Shown here: one piece after another, positions 30,191 through 39,266 of the stretch
How the letters are laid out: the number at the start of each line of letters is the position of its first letter
Position numbering within the stretch: the first letter of the stretch is position 1
Source of the DNA: an uncultured Thermoguttaceae bacterium
Lineage (GTDB): Bacteria > Planctomycetota > Planctomycetia > Pirellulales > Thermoguttaceae
Length of the DNA: 64,000 nucleotides
Reading direction: 5' to 3'
NCBI GenBank assembly: GCA_938042245.1
Contig: CALIRO010000005.1
Location: forward strand, 24,431 to 88,430
Notes under the pieces: model-generated
Database searches by the model: none
Told to the model about the DNA's origin: nothing
The model's input: only the letters and a program-made list of their open reading frames with translations
Program-made: the position numbers and the translations under genes

Positions 30191-30233
30191 GGCCGCCTCG
30201 GAAAGGCAATCTCTTAACGGCTTGGAAACATTG
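30191..30233. repeat. Short dispersed repeat, copy 1 (other copy 34981-35023)
   Basis: A 43-bp segment resembling 34981-35023: GGC, GCTCGG, AGGC, TAACGG and TTGGAAACATTG blocks agree in order and spacing, with about eight mismatches. It lies just before the second copy of the 190-bp element. Function unknown. Confidence 0.55.
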
Positions 30234-30297
30234 AAGTTAGAAAAGTAGGAAGGACAGATTATAGGTTTTTGAGTAGCTATTAAAGCAAAAATATGAG

Positions 30298-30488
30298 GAA
30301 ACTCTGCAAAATCCTGAACATCACGTGAACTTTATGAACATTTGATCTATTCCTTTGCCTATCGGCTCCCCTTGCTAGGCACTATATATTGAGTCTAATG
30401 TTGGCAGGGCCCCTATATGTTGGGGCTATTAACGGAGGTTCCGAAATAGTGTAAAAATAGCTCCTTTGAATGGTTCAGAGGTTCCATG
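30298..30488. repeat. Dispersed ~190-bp intergenic element, copy B
   Basis: The second copy of the element at 18179-18370, same orientation, about 89% identical and co-linear. Homology starts at the CTC-GCAAAATCCTG block and ends at TCAGAGGTTCCA on both sides. From here to the tRNA at 31055 there is about 560 bp without a supported gene, holding a palindromic ATTCCTGCGAAAGCAGGAAT at 30610-30629. Confidence 0.85.
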
Positions 30489-31054
30489 AGAAAAATGGCA
30501 ACAGTCGAGTGTAGTCCTCTTTTCTGCACCGAACCCATTTTTGTAGACAAATTTTCCAGCTAGTATGTTTAGTTCCTGGCACACTTCCCCCGAATCCTGT
30601 AGCAAAACATTCCTGCGAAAGCAGGAATCCCGGTTTTTTATGCTTAGTTTAGGGAGGACGTCTAGGAATGGAAGACCATGGAAAGCCCAATTTCTGGGAA
30701 GGACGGGATGCGTCGTGCTTGCCTTTTGGTCCTCACGGGGCTGGACCCTCCAGAACCCAGTGGACGGAGTCCAGGAGACTTTCCGTTTATTTGTTCTGGA
30801 CTGCCGCTTGCACGGCAGGAAGACCCAAAAGGGTTGCCTCAGATCAATCAGCCAGCTTTTTCATTCGGCTGAAGTGTTGCTAAGTTCCGCAAAGCTATCC
30901 GGCAGCTCGGCTGGCATTGGCTTCAGGAGCTCCACACCTGCTCGGAAATGGAGACCGGAAAAGCCCCAAATTCCTTTAGAGCAATCCTCGGAGGAGCGGA
31001 GATAAGGATAAGCAAACGGGCTCCCCCAATTTGGGGGATTGATTGTAAATCTAA

Positions 31055-31142
<88 letters not shown>

Positions 31143-31154
31143 AATCTATTATTT

Positions 31155-31183
31155 GAATTTACCTTTCTGGGAAGCTTCGTCAA
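31155..31183 (-). promoter_or_regulatory. Candidate promoter of tRNA-Leu
   Basis: Minus strand TTGACG (31183-31178), 17 bases, AAATTC (31160-31155). Initiation about seven bases later would leave only a few nucleotides of leader before the tRNA. The -35 sits in CTCTTGACGAAG, nearly the same as the rRNA promoter at 17952. The -10 is weak. Confidence 0.4.
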
Positions 31184-31853
31184 GAGAGTCCATCTTGCGG
31201 ACCAGGGGGTGTTGCCACCTCTCTGCCGCCGCTTATAAGAAGAACTGCGGAGGCGAGGCAAAGGTCTTTTTCCCACAGGTACCCGGGCCTGGGCGGAGGC
31301 CGGAGGAACCCCCATGCTAGCTAACCCGCTTGAGTTCCACCCCGGGCTACTTTCCCGAAGCCTTCTTCGCTGCTGGGTACGGGGTTTTATCTTTCAGGGG
31401 AGTTTTGCAGGATAGAGAAAAGACGGGGCGAAATAGTGTTTTTCCATTGGGCAAAACCGGCTAAGATTATTAAAAGGCAGAAAGTTACCCCCGAGCTGTT
31501 GCTTGGGTTGGCAGAAGCTGGGTCGATCAGGCCATCGGCTTCTGCGAGGGATTAGGAGAGGCCCTCCGTCAGAACCGATCCCAGATATGTGGGCAAACTC
31601 TCGGAGAGTATCCCGACCGGAGTGGGAATGATTGGCTTTGCTTGTCCCCTGGCCTGAGAAGCCGGTCCATTCTCCGAGTGGAGGGAAGGGCAGTGTGAGG
31701 TTGCTGATGCCTTCTGGGTGTGCGTGGAGCCGGTTAGCTGGGCGAAAGAGGCTTGGGCAACCAGGCGCGGAGTTTTTCTATAGGATTGGTTCAGTGGTTT
31801 GGGGTGTGCCTCCGGATTGAGGAGGAACTGGGCAAAAAGAAGGATCCTTACTA
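31184..31853. other. Intergenic region between tRNA-Leu and rnc
   Basis: About 670 bp with no supported gene. It contains a third, weak copy (31458-31492) of the ATTAAAA-GGCAG element seen near 9.9 kb. Frames in this stretch have no ribosome-binding sites and no family look. Confidence 0.45.
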
Positions 31854-32612
31854 ATGGCAGAAGAACATCTAAGCCGGGATCCCGATGCCGAGCAGTCAGG
31901 CCGATGGGAAGCCTGCCAGGAGCGAATTGGTTATGTGTTTCGGGACAAGCGTCTGTTGCAGGCGGCGCTGACGCACGCTTCGGGAGCGCAGCATCGGTTG
32001 GCTTCCAATGAGCGGTTGGAATTTTTGGGAGATGCGATTTTAGGAGCGGTAGTAAGCGAGATATTATTTCATCGGTACCCTAGCTGGCTGGAAGGAGAAC
32101 TGACGCATATTAAGTCGATCGTCGTGAGCCGACAAACCTGCGCCCGAGTGAGCCAAGCGCTGGGATTAGACGAGTTTCTGATTCTTGGGAAAGGTTTGTC
32201 CACGCAGGCGGAGGTGCCGGAATCCGTATTGGCCGACGTATTTGAGTCATTAGTGGCGGCAGTGTATTTGGATGGGGGCCTGGAGGCGGCGCAGCAGTTT
32301 ATCCAGCGGCATCTGGGTTCGGAGATCGAGGCGGCTGCGGAAGGCGAGCTGGAAGGAAACTACAAATCGCTTCTGCAGCAATTGGCCCAACGAGAGCATG
32401 GGGTTACCCCCACGTATGAACTGTTGGCGGAGAGGGGGCCGGATCACTGTAAATATTTTCAGATAGCTGCCCAAATCGGCACCACCCGGTATCCGCCCGC
32501 CTGGGGACGCACTAAAAAAGAAGCCGAACAACTCGCCGCCCGAAACGCCCTCCAAGCACTGACCAGCCAACCCCCCTCCCAAAACCATTCCCGGAACATT
32601 TCAGCCGACTGA
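31854..32612 (+). CDS. rnc: Ribonuclease III
   Basis: A 252-residue double-strand-specific endoribonuclease that matures rRNA, here plausibly the 23S stalk formed around 13.7 and 17.4 kb. The catalytic domain has the signature NERLEFLGDAIL (52-63) and the second carboxylate cluster in ADVFESLVAAVYLDGG (about 126-141). A double-stranded RNA-binding domain follows (about 165-240; NYKSLLQQLAQ through TKKEAEQLAARNAL). Length and both domains are normal. A GAGGA sequence lies upstream of the ATG, though further than usual. Confidence 0.96.
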   Translation: MAEEHLSRDPDAEQSGRWEACQERIGYVFRDKRLLQAALTHASGAQHRLASNERLEFLGDAILGAVVSEILFHRYPSWLEGELTHIKSIVVSRQTCARVSQALGLDEFLILGKGLSTQAEVPESVLADVFESLVAAVYLDGGLEAAQQFIQRHLGSEIEAAAEGELEGNYKSLLQQLAQREHGVTPTYELLAERGPDHCKYFQIAAQIGTTRYPPAWGRTKKEAEQLAARNALQALTSQPPSQNHSRNISAD

Positions 32613-32924
32613 AAGAGGTTGCCGTTTTTGGGAGAATGCCCCCAAATGGCATTTCCCATGTAAACGGGAATCCAGACAGTAAAATGCCTCAAAAGACCTG
32701 CACTGCTGCTTTCGCAGGGACAGGTTGCATCCATCGGCGGAAATGGTACGGAAGGGAGCCAGTGGAATCTTTTAGTGTTTCCGGTTGGTTCCAGGCGCTA
32801 AGTTTTCTCCGCTTCCTGGGGGGGATTCGAGACGGACTCGATCTTTAAGCCAGGATGGCGTCAGGAAGGTTTTTTAGGGACCAGATCCTCTGAGGAGGCG
32901 ATGGAAAACCGAGGAGCAATGAAA

Positions 32925-33914
32925 ATGCCGAAGGCAGTGGTGTTATTTTCGGGCGGCCTGGATAGCAGCTTGGCGGTGCGGATTATGCAACGCCAGGGCT
33001 GGCAGGTCGAAGCGCTGCATTTGCAGATGATGTTTGAAAGGCCTAAGACCGACCTGGCCCAGAAGGCGGCTGGGTTGGGAGTGCCGCTGGTGAGTCTGCC
33101 AGTGGGAGATGACTATATAGAAATTATTCGGCGTCCCCGATTTGGGTACGGCAAAGCGGTGAATCCATGTATTGATTGTCGGATTTACATGTGTCGGTTA
33201 GCTCGGCGCCGGATGGAACAAACGGGGGCGTTGTTGGTTGTCAGCGGGGAGCTGATGGGCCAGCGCCCCAGCAGTCAAAAACGCCGGTATTTGGAGCTGG
33301 TTGAGATTTATTCGGGTTTAGAAGGGCGGTTGCTTCGGCCGTTGTCGGCCAAACTGCTCAAACCCACCCTCCCGGAACAAGAGGGTCTGATAGATCGAGA
33401 AAAACTTTACGATTTTCAAGGCCGAGGTCGGGGAGCATTAATCGAACTGGCCCGGGAGTTGGAAATCCCACAGATTCCGACGCCTTCGCCGGGTTGTCGG
33501 CTGACAGACCTGAGTTTTGCGCCTCGGGTGCGAGACCTTTTGCAGCATGATTCGCAAAGCAGTCGGGCGGATTTTGAACTGCTCAACTTTGGCCGACACA
33601 TCCGACTCGATCCAGACCACAAAGTAGTTCTGGGGCGAAATGCGTCGGAAAATCAGGCCATTGGGGCTTTAGCCGCCCACTATCGTCCTGCCCGATGGCT
33701 CCTCTTGGAGCCAGTGGATTTTATGGGGCCCTTGGGGGTGCTCACCGGGTCGGCAAGCCCGGAGGCGGTTCAGAAGGCGGCCCAGTTGGTCGCTCGATAC
33801 GGCGATTGTGTGGGGCAAGGAGAAGTTCGGCTTTTGGAGCCGGGTGGTCAGGAGCGGCAAATCGTGCGAGTCTGCAAACCCCCTGCCGAGGCCCCGCTTC
33901 CCCGACCCTGTTAA
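32925..33914 (+). CDS. PP-loop ATPase, ThiI/MnmA-like, with C-terminal NFACT-R-like region
   Basis: Start chosen at ATG 32925 (MPKAVVLFSGG): GGAG lies eight bases upstream, while ATGs at 32901 and 32919 have badly spaced sites. The N-terminus has the PP-loop SGGLDSS for ATP, followed by MFERPKTDLAQKAA, NPCIDCRIYM with two cysteines, and GELMGQRPSSQ. This is the pattern of tRNA thiolation or adenylating enzymes such as ThiI and MnmA. Residues about 210-310 (FELLNFGRHIRLDPDHKVVLGRN) recall the NFACT-R/DUF814 domain. Such fusions are sometimes labelled tRNA methyltransferases without support. A role in tRNA sulfur modification is likely but unproven. Confidence 0.8.
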   Translation: MPKAVVLFSGGLDSSLAVRIMQRQGWQVEALHLQMMFERPKTDLAQKAAGLGVPLVSLPVGDDYIEIIRRPRFGYGKAVNPCIDCRIYMCRLARRRMEQTGALLVVSGELMGQRPSSQKRRYLELVEIYSGLEGRLLRPLSAKLLKPTLPEQEGLIDREKLYDFQGRGRGALIELARELEIPQIPTPSPGCRLTDLSFAPRVRDLLQHDSQSSRADFELLNFGRHIRLDPDHKVVLGRNASENQAIGALAAHYRPARWLLLEPVDFMGPLGVLTGSASPEAVQKAAQLVARYGDCVGQGEVRLLEPGGQERQIVRVCKPPAEAPLPRPC

Positions 33915-33995
33915 CCCCGCTGGCCATGGAGAAAAGCTTTTCCCGGATGCGTTCCGCAGGAAAGTCCGCCCAACCGGGTTTGTTTCGTCCAGGGG

Positions 33996-34493
33996 CTACA
34001 TTCCCAGCAATTTAGCCGTTACCAGCCATTGCAGCTCCCCTTGGCCAAGTTGGGGGGCCTTTTCAAAGCGGACTAAGGCGATGGCCCCTTTGGAAAAGTG
34101 AATGAGGCTCTGGCCTTGGCCGATCAGTGCGGCACAGAACAGTTCGATATCCGGGGCATGTCCGACCCATGCAATGGCCGGATGGCGCCCGGTTTGCGAA
34201 GCGGTCCATTCCACCAGGTGGTTCAGCGAGCCGCCTGGCGCCAGCTCCTGATGCTCCAGGACCGTTGGCCCTAGCTTTTTCAGTGCTTTGGCAATCTCTT
34301 GGGCTGTCTGCCGACACCGAACCAACGGGCTGGTAACGATTAAGGTGGGCTGAAACTGGGTTTTGGCCAATTTCCGGACCAACTTGGCAAATCGTTTTTG
34401 CCCCTCCGGCGTGAGCGGCCGAAGGGAATCGTCCGGCCAACGGACTGAATCCTGCTGTTCGGCCCACGCATGGCGGATAAGATAAAGGTCCAT
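33996..34493 (-). CDS. SixA-like phosphohistidine phosphatase
   Basis: A 165-residue histidine phosphatase. ATG 34493 has AGGGAG eight bases upstream and starts directly with MDLYLIRHAWAEQQD; the longer frame upstream adds 42 unrelated residues. The RH motif is LIRHA (catalytic His8), a second arginine lies in VTSPLVRCRQTA, and the second histidine in AWVGHAPDIE. Small size and the lack of a large cap match SixA, which removes phosphate from phosphohistidine in phosphorelay proteins. Other small histidine phosphatases remain possible. Confidence 0.85.
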   Translation of the reverse strand: MDLYLIRHAWAEQQDSVRWPDDSLRPLTPEGQKRFAKLVRKLAKTQFQPTLIVTSPLVRCRQTAQEIAKALKKLGPTVLEHQELAPGGSLNHLVEWTASQTGRHPAIAWVGHAPDIELFCAALIGQGQSLIHFSKGAIALVRFEKAPQLGQGELQWLVTAKLLGM

Positions 34494-34819
34494 CGGTGTA
34501 CTCCCTTGCTTGGCGGAAGCAGCCGATGCCAACTGGCTACCAAGATTATTTTGCCAAAAACAAAACGCTCCGAAAACAGAACCCCGATAGACAACCCCTT
34601 CGGCACGCCGCCGGCCCAATATTTCCCGAAATGCCCAAAGCCCGTTTTTGGACTATATCGTACTCAGGATTTCCGTTGGAGCTGGACTAGCAAAATCCCG
34701 CTGTTTGGAGAAAATAAGGAACATTTCAGCTGTTTGGAGTGAGTTTGCTGTTTTTTTCGTGAGACCCCGCATCCTCTCATTCTCGCGCAAGCAGCGATCC
34801 CCAACCAATAAACTGGCAC

Positions 34820-34885
34820 AACAACGGCCCTGCTGCTTTCGCAGGAATGCCTTGGTACACTATGCGGTTGAAGTGTTCTAGAAAA
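34820..34885. repeat. Member of a dispersed TTTCGCAGGAATG family
   Basis: CTGCTTTCGCAGGAATGCCTTGG, TGCGG and TTGAAGTGTT blocks match 9787-9835 (same strand). Shorter forms lie at 32700-32725, and reverse-oriented forms at 30602-30630, 36538-36555 and 50430-50530. The core CATTCCTGCGAAAGCAGG is palindromic. All copies are between genes, which suggests a small non-coding repeat such as a hairpin element. Confidence 0.5.
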
Positions 34886-35150
34886 TCCAAAAGCTTCAAC
34901 TAACCCCTTTCTTAGGCACAACATACCAGGAAAGGTGATTTTGTTCCAGAGAAGGAAGCTTGACGTTTTTGGTAATATTGGGGCTGCTCGGGGAGGCGAT
35001 TTCCTAACGGGTTGGAAACATTGGTCTTCGAAAATTATATGGACAAATATGTATTTTTGCGGAACTAATGGAACCAAACAAGTTATGGAAAATGGCGACA
35101 CTCGAGCTAAAACGTCAGGTTTTTTACTGGACCAGAAAGGAAAGACGGGT

Positions 35151-36413
35151 ATGACGGATCTGATTCCTCCGCATGGAGATTTGCCAGAACCGGTTTGTCG
35201 GATGGTGCCTGCCGAGGAGCAAGAGGCATTTTTGGCTCGTGCCAAAAAGCTGGTACAGGTGCCGGTTTCGGATGCGGATTTATCCACCGTGTATCGTTGG
35301 GGGGATGGGGCGTTAAGCCCAACCATCGGCCCGATGGACCGGCACAGCTATGAGCGGGTTTTGGAAGAACGGGTCATCGTGTATGAGGGCCGGCGGTACG
35401 CCTGGACGATTCCGTTGGCTTTACCGGTATCAGCCGATCTTGCCCGGCGTGTAGGTTCTGGCCAGGAAGTGGCCCTAGTGAATTCGGCGGGTCAGATTGT
35501 TGGGACGCTGCAGATTAGCGATGTCTTCCCCTGGGATAAACGGCAATATTTGGTGCGGGTGTATCGGACGGAGCGGACCGATCATCCGGGGGCGGATATG
35601 GTGCTTCGGGCCGAGGCCGACAAAACGCATCTTCTGGGCGGCTCGGTCTGGGTCCTGCCGCCGCCAAAGCATCCCCGCTTCGGTCGCTATGTGCTGACGC
35701 CTCGAGAGGTCCGGGCGCTGTTACGCCAAAAGGGCTGGAACCGGGTGGTTGCCTTCCAGACCCGCAATCCACTGCACCGAGCGCACGAATACGCCTTGGT
35801 CTATGGTCTGGAGAGCCTCCTGCGCCAAGGCTACAACGCCGGCGCTTGTCTGAACCCCCTGATTGGCGAAACCAAGCAGGATGATGTACCCGCCGAGGTC
35901 CGCATGGAAACCTATATCGCTCTGTTGGAAGAGGGAGTGCTGGGTCAAGGCGATAGCGATCCGGAGCTGTGGTCCCGGCTGGGTGAGCGTTTGACCGATC
36001 GGGTCATCCTGTTGGGTCTGGAGATAAAGATGTTCTATGCGGGGCCGAGCGAAGCCATTATGCACGCCATTTATCGGCAGAACTTTGGCTTTACCGACAT
36101 CATCATTGGTCGAAAGCATGCGGACGCCCCCTATCACGACGGCACTCCGATTTGGGGCGATTTTGAGGCTCAGGAGGAATTTGATCGGCTGGCAGGCGAT
36201 TTGAAAATTAAGCCGCTGCGGGTCGGATCGGCCGCCTATTATGAGTCGATCGGCCGAGTCGATTTGATGGACAACCATCCGAACGAAAAGCCAGTTTTGA
36301 TTTCCGGCCAAGAGGTTCGCCGCTGCCTGGTGGAGGGCTTGCCGGTGGATCCGCGCATCATGCGGGAAAGCACCGCCCGCATCCTCCGCCAAGCCCTTCG
36401 CCAAAAAAAATAA
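35151..36413 (+). CDS. sat: Sulfate adenylyltransferase (ATP sulfurylase)
   Basis: A 420-residue enzyme that converts ATP and sulfate to APS. ATG 35151 has AAGGA nine bases upstream; the open frame back to 34935 runs through a dispersed repeat and is not part of the gene. Residues 1-170 form the PUA-like N-terminal domain ([20 protein letters not shown]). The catalytic domain has [11 protein letters not shown] (203-213) and [11 protein letters not shown] in place of the usual GRDHAG. The C-terminus ([23 protein letters not shown]) is complete. Because no APS reductase, CysND or APS kinase lies nearby, an assimilatory or other role cannot be decided. Confidence 0.94.
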   Translation: MTDLIPPHGDLPEPVCRMVPAEEQEAFLARAKKLVQVPVSDADLSTVYRWGDGALSPTIGPMDRHSYERVLEERVIVYEGRRYAWTIPLALPVSADLARRVGSGQEVALVNSAGQIVGTLQISDVFPWDKRQYLVRVYRTERTDHPGADMVLRAEADKTHLLGGSVWVLPPPKHPRFGRYVLTPREVRALLRQKGWNRVVAFQTRNPLHRAHEYALVYGLESLLRQGYNAGACLNPLIGETKQDDVPAEVRMETYIALLEEGVLGQGDSDPELWSRLGERLTDRVILLGLEIKMFYAGPSEAIMHAIYRQNFGFTDIIIGRKHADAPYHDGTPIWGDFEAQEEFDRLAGDLKIKPLRVGSAAYYESIGRVDLMDNHPNEKPVLISGQEVRRCLVEGLPVDPRIMRESTARILRQALRQKK

Positions 36414-36727
36414 TCCTCCGCAGCCCTGTCCGGAAATGCTTCCGGATCTTTGCTGCCCGGAAATTCTTCCTCATTCGGTACCTTTTCCGCCGAGTGAAAA
36501 AGCCGCCTGGTTTATGCAAGGAAAAACTCTATGTTCTCATTCCCGCGAAAGCGGCAGTCCAGAACCGGCCAACCAGCAGCCCAAACCGGGATTTCTGCTT
36601 TTCCAGCACAGACAGACTACTCCATTTTGCCGAAATGTTCCAGCAAAGCAAGCTATTCGATCTCCATCACGTTCCTGTCATATTCGAGATTTAGCAGAGC
36701 TTCCGAACCGTAGTTCCTGGCCGGAAC

Positions 36728-37837
36728 TTATCCGAGGATACCCAGTAAGGTCAGGTAGAGTTGGCGGTAGCGTTGGATCATCGTTTCTACGGAGAAGTTG
36801 CGTAAGATGTGGGCTTGAGCGGCCTGAGCCAAACACCTGGCCAACTGCCGGTCGCCGAGCAATTTATGGGTATATCGGGCGAGACTGGCTCGGTCGCCTA
36901 CAGGAAACAAAAAGCCAGTTACGCCGTGCTCCAGTAATTCTCGGTTTGCTGGAATATCAGTAGCTACGACCGGCACACCGGCGGCCATCGCCTCCATGAC
37001 CGCATTGGACTGCCCTTCATAGGCACTGGTGCACCAAAGGACATCTAGATGCGGCAGGATTCGCGGCACATCGTCCCGGTGGCCTAGCAAATGCACCTTG
37101 TCGCGAATGTGGCATTGGTCTCGGAATCGCTGGAGGCGGTGGCGTTGGGGGCCATCGCCGATGATAAGCAAATGAACATCATCCCGAATGACTTTCAGCA
37201 GGTCGGCCGCCCAGATGGCGTCTTTAATGCGTTTTTGCGGCCAAAGCCGGCCAATCAGACCCACCAGATAGCAGTTTTCCGGCAAGCCGAGTTCCGCCAG
37301 AAGCTCCTGTCGGCCCGTGGAGCTAGGCAGCACCGGCCCCACCCCATTAGGAATCACCACCAGCTTTTCTGCTGGCACACCATACCGAAGGTAAAAATCC
37401 CGCACTGCCTGGCTATTAACGACGATCCGGGCGGTTTTTCGGGCCAGGTACAGGTCGATCAGCCGTTCCAACATCCCTTTCCACGGGTCCTCACAGCGTT
37501 CGGCCGCCACCACAACCGGTACCCCACAGCAAAACGCCGCCCAGCGTCCATAGGCATTGGCCGCAAAAAGCCAGGTATGCACCACCTGCGGCCGAAGCTC
37601 GGCGATCAAACGTCGCAGTCGCCGGTAAGCCTGCGGATCGGCTCGCCACCGTTTGCCGATGACGTGCACCGGGATGCCCGCTTGACGTAGCTCGGCCTCC
37701 AGAGGGCCTCCCCGGCTTAGCGCACAAACATACACTTCAAACTCCTCCGGAGGTAACCCTCTGGCTAATAGGCTCATCTGTTTTTCCGCCCCAGCCCGAT
37801 CCAGGCTAGGGATGATCTGCAACATCCGTACTCTCAT
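36728..37837 (-). CDS. Glycosyltransferase, GT4 family
   Basis: A 369-residue GT-B fold enzyme. The N-terminal acceptor domain starts MLQIIPSLDRAGAEKQM (second ATG, four codons in, is also a possible start). The C-terminal domain has GRLWPQKRIKDAI, LLIIGDGPQRHRLQ, and the donor-binding block SAYEGQSNAVMEAMAAGVPVVATDIPANRE, with the two glutamates of the EX7E motif. It is the last gene of the minus-strand envelope cluster that begins with kdsD, so the acceptor is probably a cell-surface glycolipid. Confidence 0.92.
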   Translation of the reverse strand: MRVRMLQIIPSLDRAGAEKQMSLLARGLPPEEFEVYVCALSRGGPLEAELRQAGIPVHVIGKRWRADPQAYRRLRRLIAELRPQVVHTWLFAANAYGRWAAFCCGVPVVVAAERCEDPWKGMLERLIDLYLARKTARIVVNSQAVRDFYLRYGVPAEKLVVIPNGVGPVLPSSTGRQELLAELGLPENCYLVGLIGRLWPQKRIKDAIWAADLLKVIRDDVHLLIIGDGPQRHRLQRFRDQCHIRDKVHLLGHRDDVPRILPHLDVLWCTSAYEGQSNAVMEAMAAGVPVVATDIPANRELLEHGVTGFLFPVGDRASLARYTHKLLGDRQLARCLAQAAQAHILRNFSVETMIQRYRQLYLTLLGILG

Positions 37838-37909
37838 GGCAAAAGTGGTTCTGGGGCACCTTGTAGAGACGCTTTCCTAGACCGCCAAGACTCCCAACAG
37901 GCAGGATTC

Positions 37910-39193
37910 CTATTTCTCGTCTCCTTTTGTTAAAGCAGGGGTGGCTTTGCTGGCTAACAAGGACTCCCAAAGGGCCTGATGCTGTCGGAGGCACCGATCT
38001 AAGGAGAACTCACGCTGCGCCCGTTGCCGGGCAGCCTGTCGGAGTTGGTCGGCCAAACTCGGTTGACTGAAAAGCTGAATGATCGCCGTTGCCAGGGCCT
38101 GGGCGTTTCGGGCGGGTACCAAAAGCGCTTCCTGACCCCCCCGCACCACCTGCCGATTGCCCGGAATATCTGTAGCCACAATCGGCACGCCGGCCGCCAT
38201 CGCCTCCAACAGCGCCAGCGACATCCCCTCCTCATAGGAAGGCAGAACAAATAGGTCGGCCGCTGCCAGAAGATCTTCCACCGTATCGAACGCACTTAAT
38301 ACATGCACCGATTCCCTCAGATTCCGCTGAGCAATCAGACGCTCCAGTTCCGGCCGCATCGGCCCTTCCCCTACCAAACACAAATGTGCCGCTGGATACC
38401 GACGCCGAACCCCATCCCAACAGACCACCAGCTCAGCTAACCCCTTGGCCGGATGAAGCCGGCCGGTATAAACGGCCAAAAGCGGCATAGAGCCGTCTGG
38501 CCCTGGACAAACCAGGCTCTGCAAAGCTGGCTCCAAAGCGGCCAACGCCCCCCGGGCCAATTGCCTCCGGTGCGCATCCGCTACCGGCGGGATTGGCACC
38601 CCATTGGCAATATAGTGGATTCTGGACCGGGGATAACCGGCCGCTTGCAATTCTCGATAAATGGTTTGGCTAGGAGCAATGAAGGCGTCGGCCTCCATCA
38701 GACGATATTTGATCTTTCGGCCACAACGGGCGTGCAGTTGCCAGTAGCAATCGCCGGTTGGACCTGCTCCTTCGGCCCGGAGAAGGATAGGTGTTTGTCT
38801 CCCCACCGCCCGCACCGCCGCATAAGCGTCGTGCTTGAGCATGGAGACACAAATGCAATCGTATCGGCTTCGATTGTGCCGAAGCCAGCCTCCCAGGGCC
38901 CACATATACCGCACTGTGCCCCAGAAGCGGATCTTCGGCTGGGGCAGGCGGATGACCGGCACTTGCTGAAACAGGATTTCTGCCGGCCAATTCGCATCCC
39001 AACGGGCCGTCAGGATGATGGACTGGCCGCCTGCTTCCACCCAGCCGGCGGCCAAATAGCCAATCATCCGTTCCGCCCCTCCGATCAAAGGCCAAAACCG
39101 TCGGCTAATCCACACCAGGCGCGCCCGACTGCCATTACGGATTTTTTGGTCCACTTTCCGGCTGCTCCGAAACGCTTCGCGTTCTGGGATCAT
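37910..39193 (-). CDS. Glycosyltransferase, GT4 family
   Basis: A protein of about 427 residues, ATG 39193 (MIPEREAF) taken as start because the longer frame overlaps the upstream gene and adds no family sequence. GT-B fold marks are LVWISRRFWPLIGGAERMI (acceptor domain), YTGRLHPAKGLAEL, LCLVGEGPMRPEL and PSYEEGMSLALLEAMAAGVPIVATDIPGN (donor domain, EX7E). It is 72 bp from its neighbour, in the same operon-like run as the other glycosyltransferase and kdsD. Substrates cannot be told from the sequence. Confidence 0.9.
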   Translation of the reverse strand: MIPEREAFRSSRKVDQKIRNGSRARLVWISRRFWPLIGGAERMIGYLAAGWVEAGGQSIILTARWDANWPAEILFQQVPVIRLPQPKIRFWGTVRYMWALGGWLRHNRSRYDCICVSMLKHDAYAAVRAVGRQTPILLRAEGAGPTGDCYWQLHARCGRKIKYRLMEADAFIAPSQTIYRELQAAGYPRSRIHYIANGVPIPPVADAHRRQLARGALAALEPALQSLVCPGPDGSMPLLAVYTGRLHPAKGLAELVVCWDGVRRRYPAAHLCLVGEGPMRPELERLIAQRNLRESVHVLSAFDTVEDLLAAADLFVLPSYEEGMSLALLEAMAAGVPIVATDIPGNRQVVRGGQEALLVPARNAQALATAIIQLFSQPSLADQLRQAARQRAQREFSLDRCLRQHQALWESLLASKATPALTKGDEK

Positions 39194-39266
39194 TCCAGCC
39201 CTATGGAAAGGCCCTCGGGTTTGGCCTTCTCCGCGGGAAAGGCCAGCGGTCCACCTGGAGGAACAG

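Noticed and set aside
34935..35150. N-terminal extension of ATP sulfurylase
   Set aside because: It runs through a dispersed repeat, lacks family sequence, and ATG 35151 has a good ribosome-binding site.
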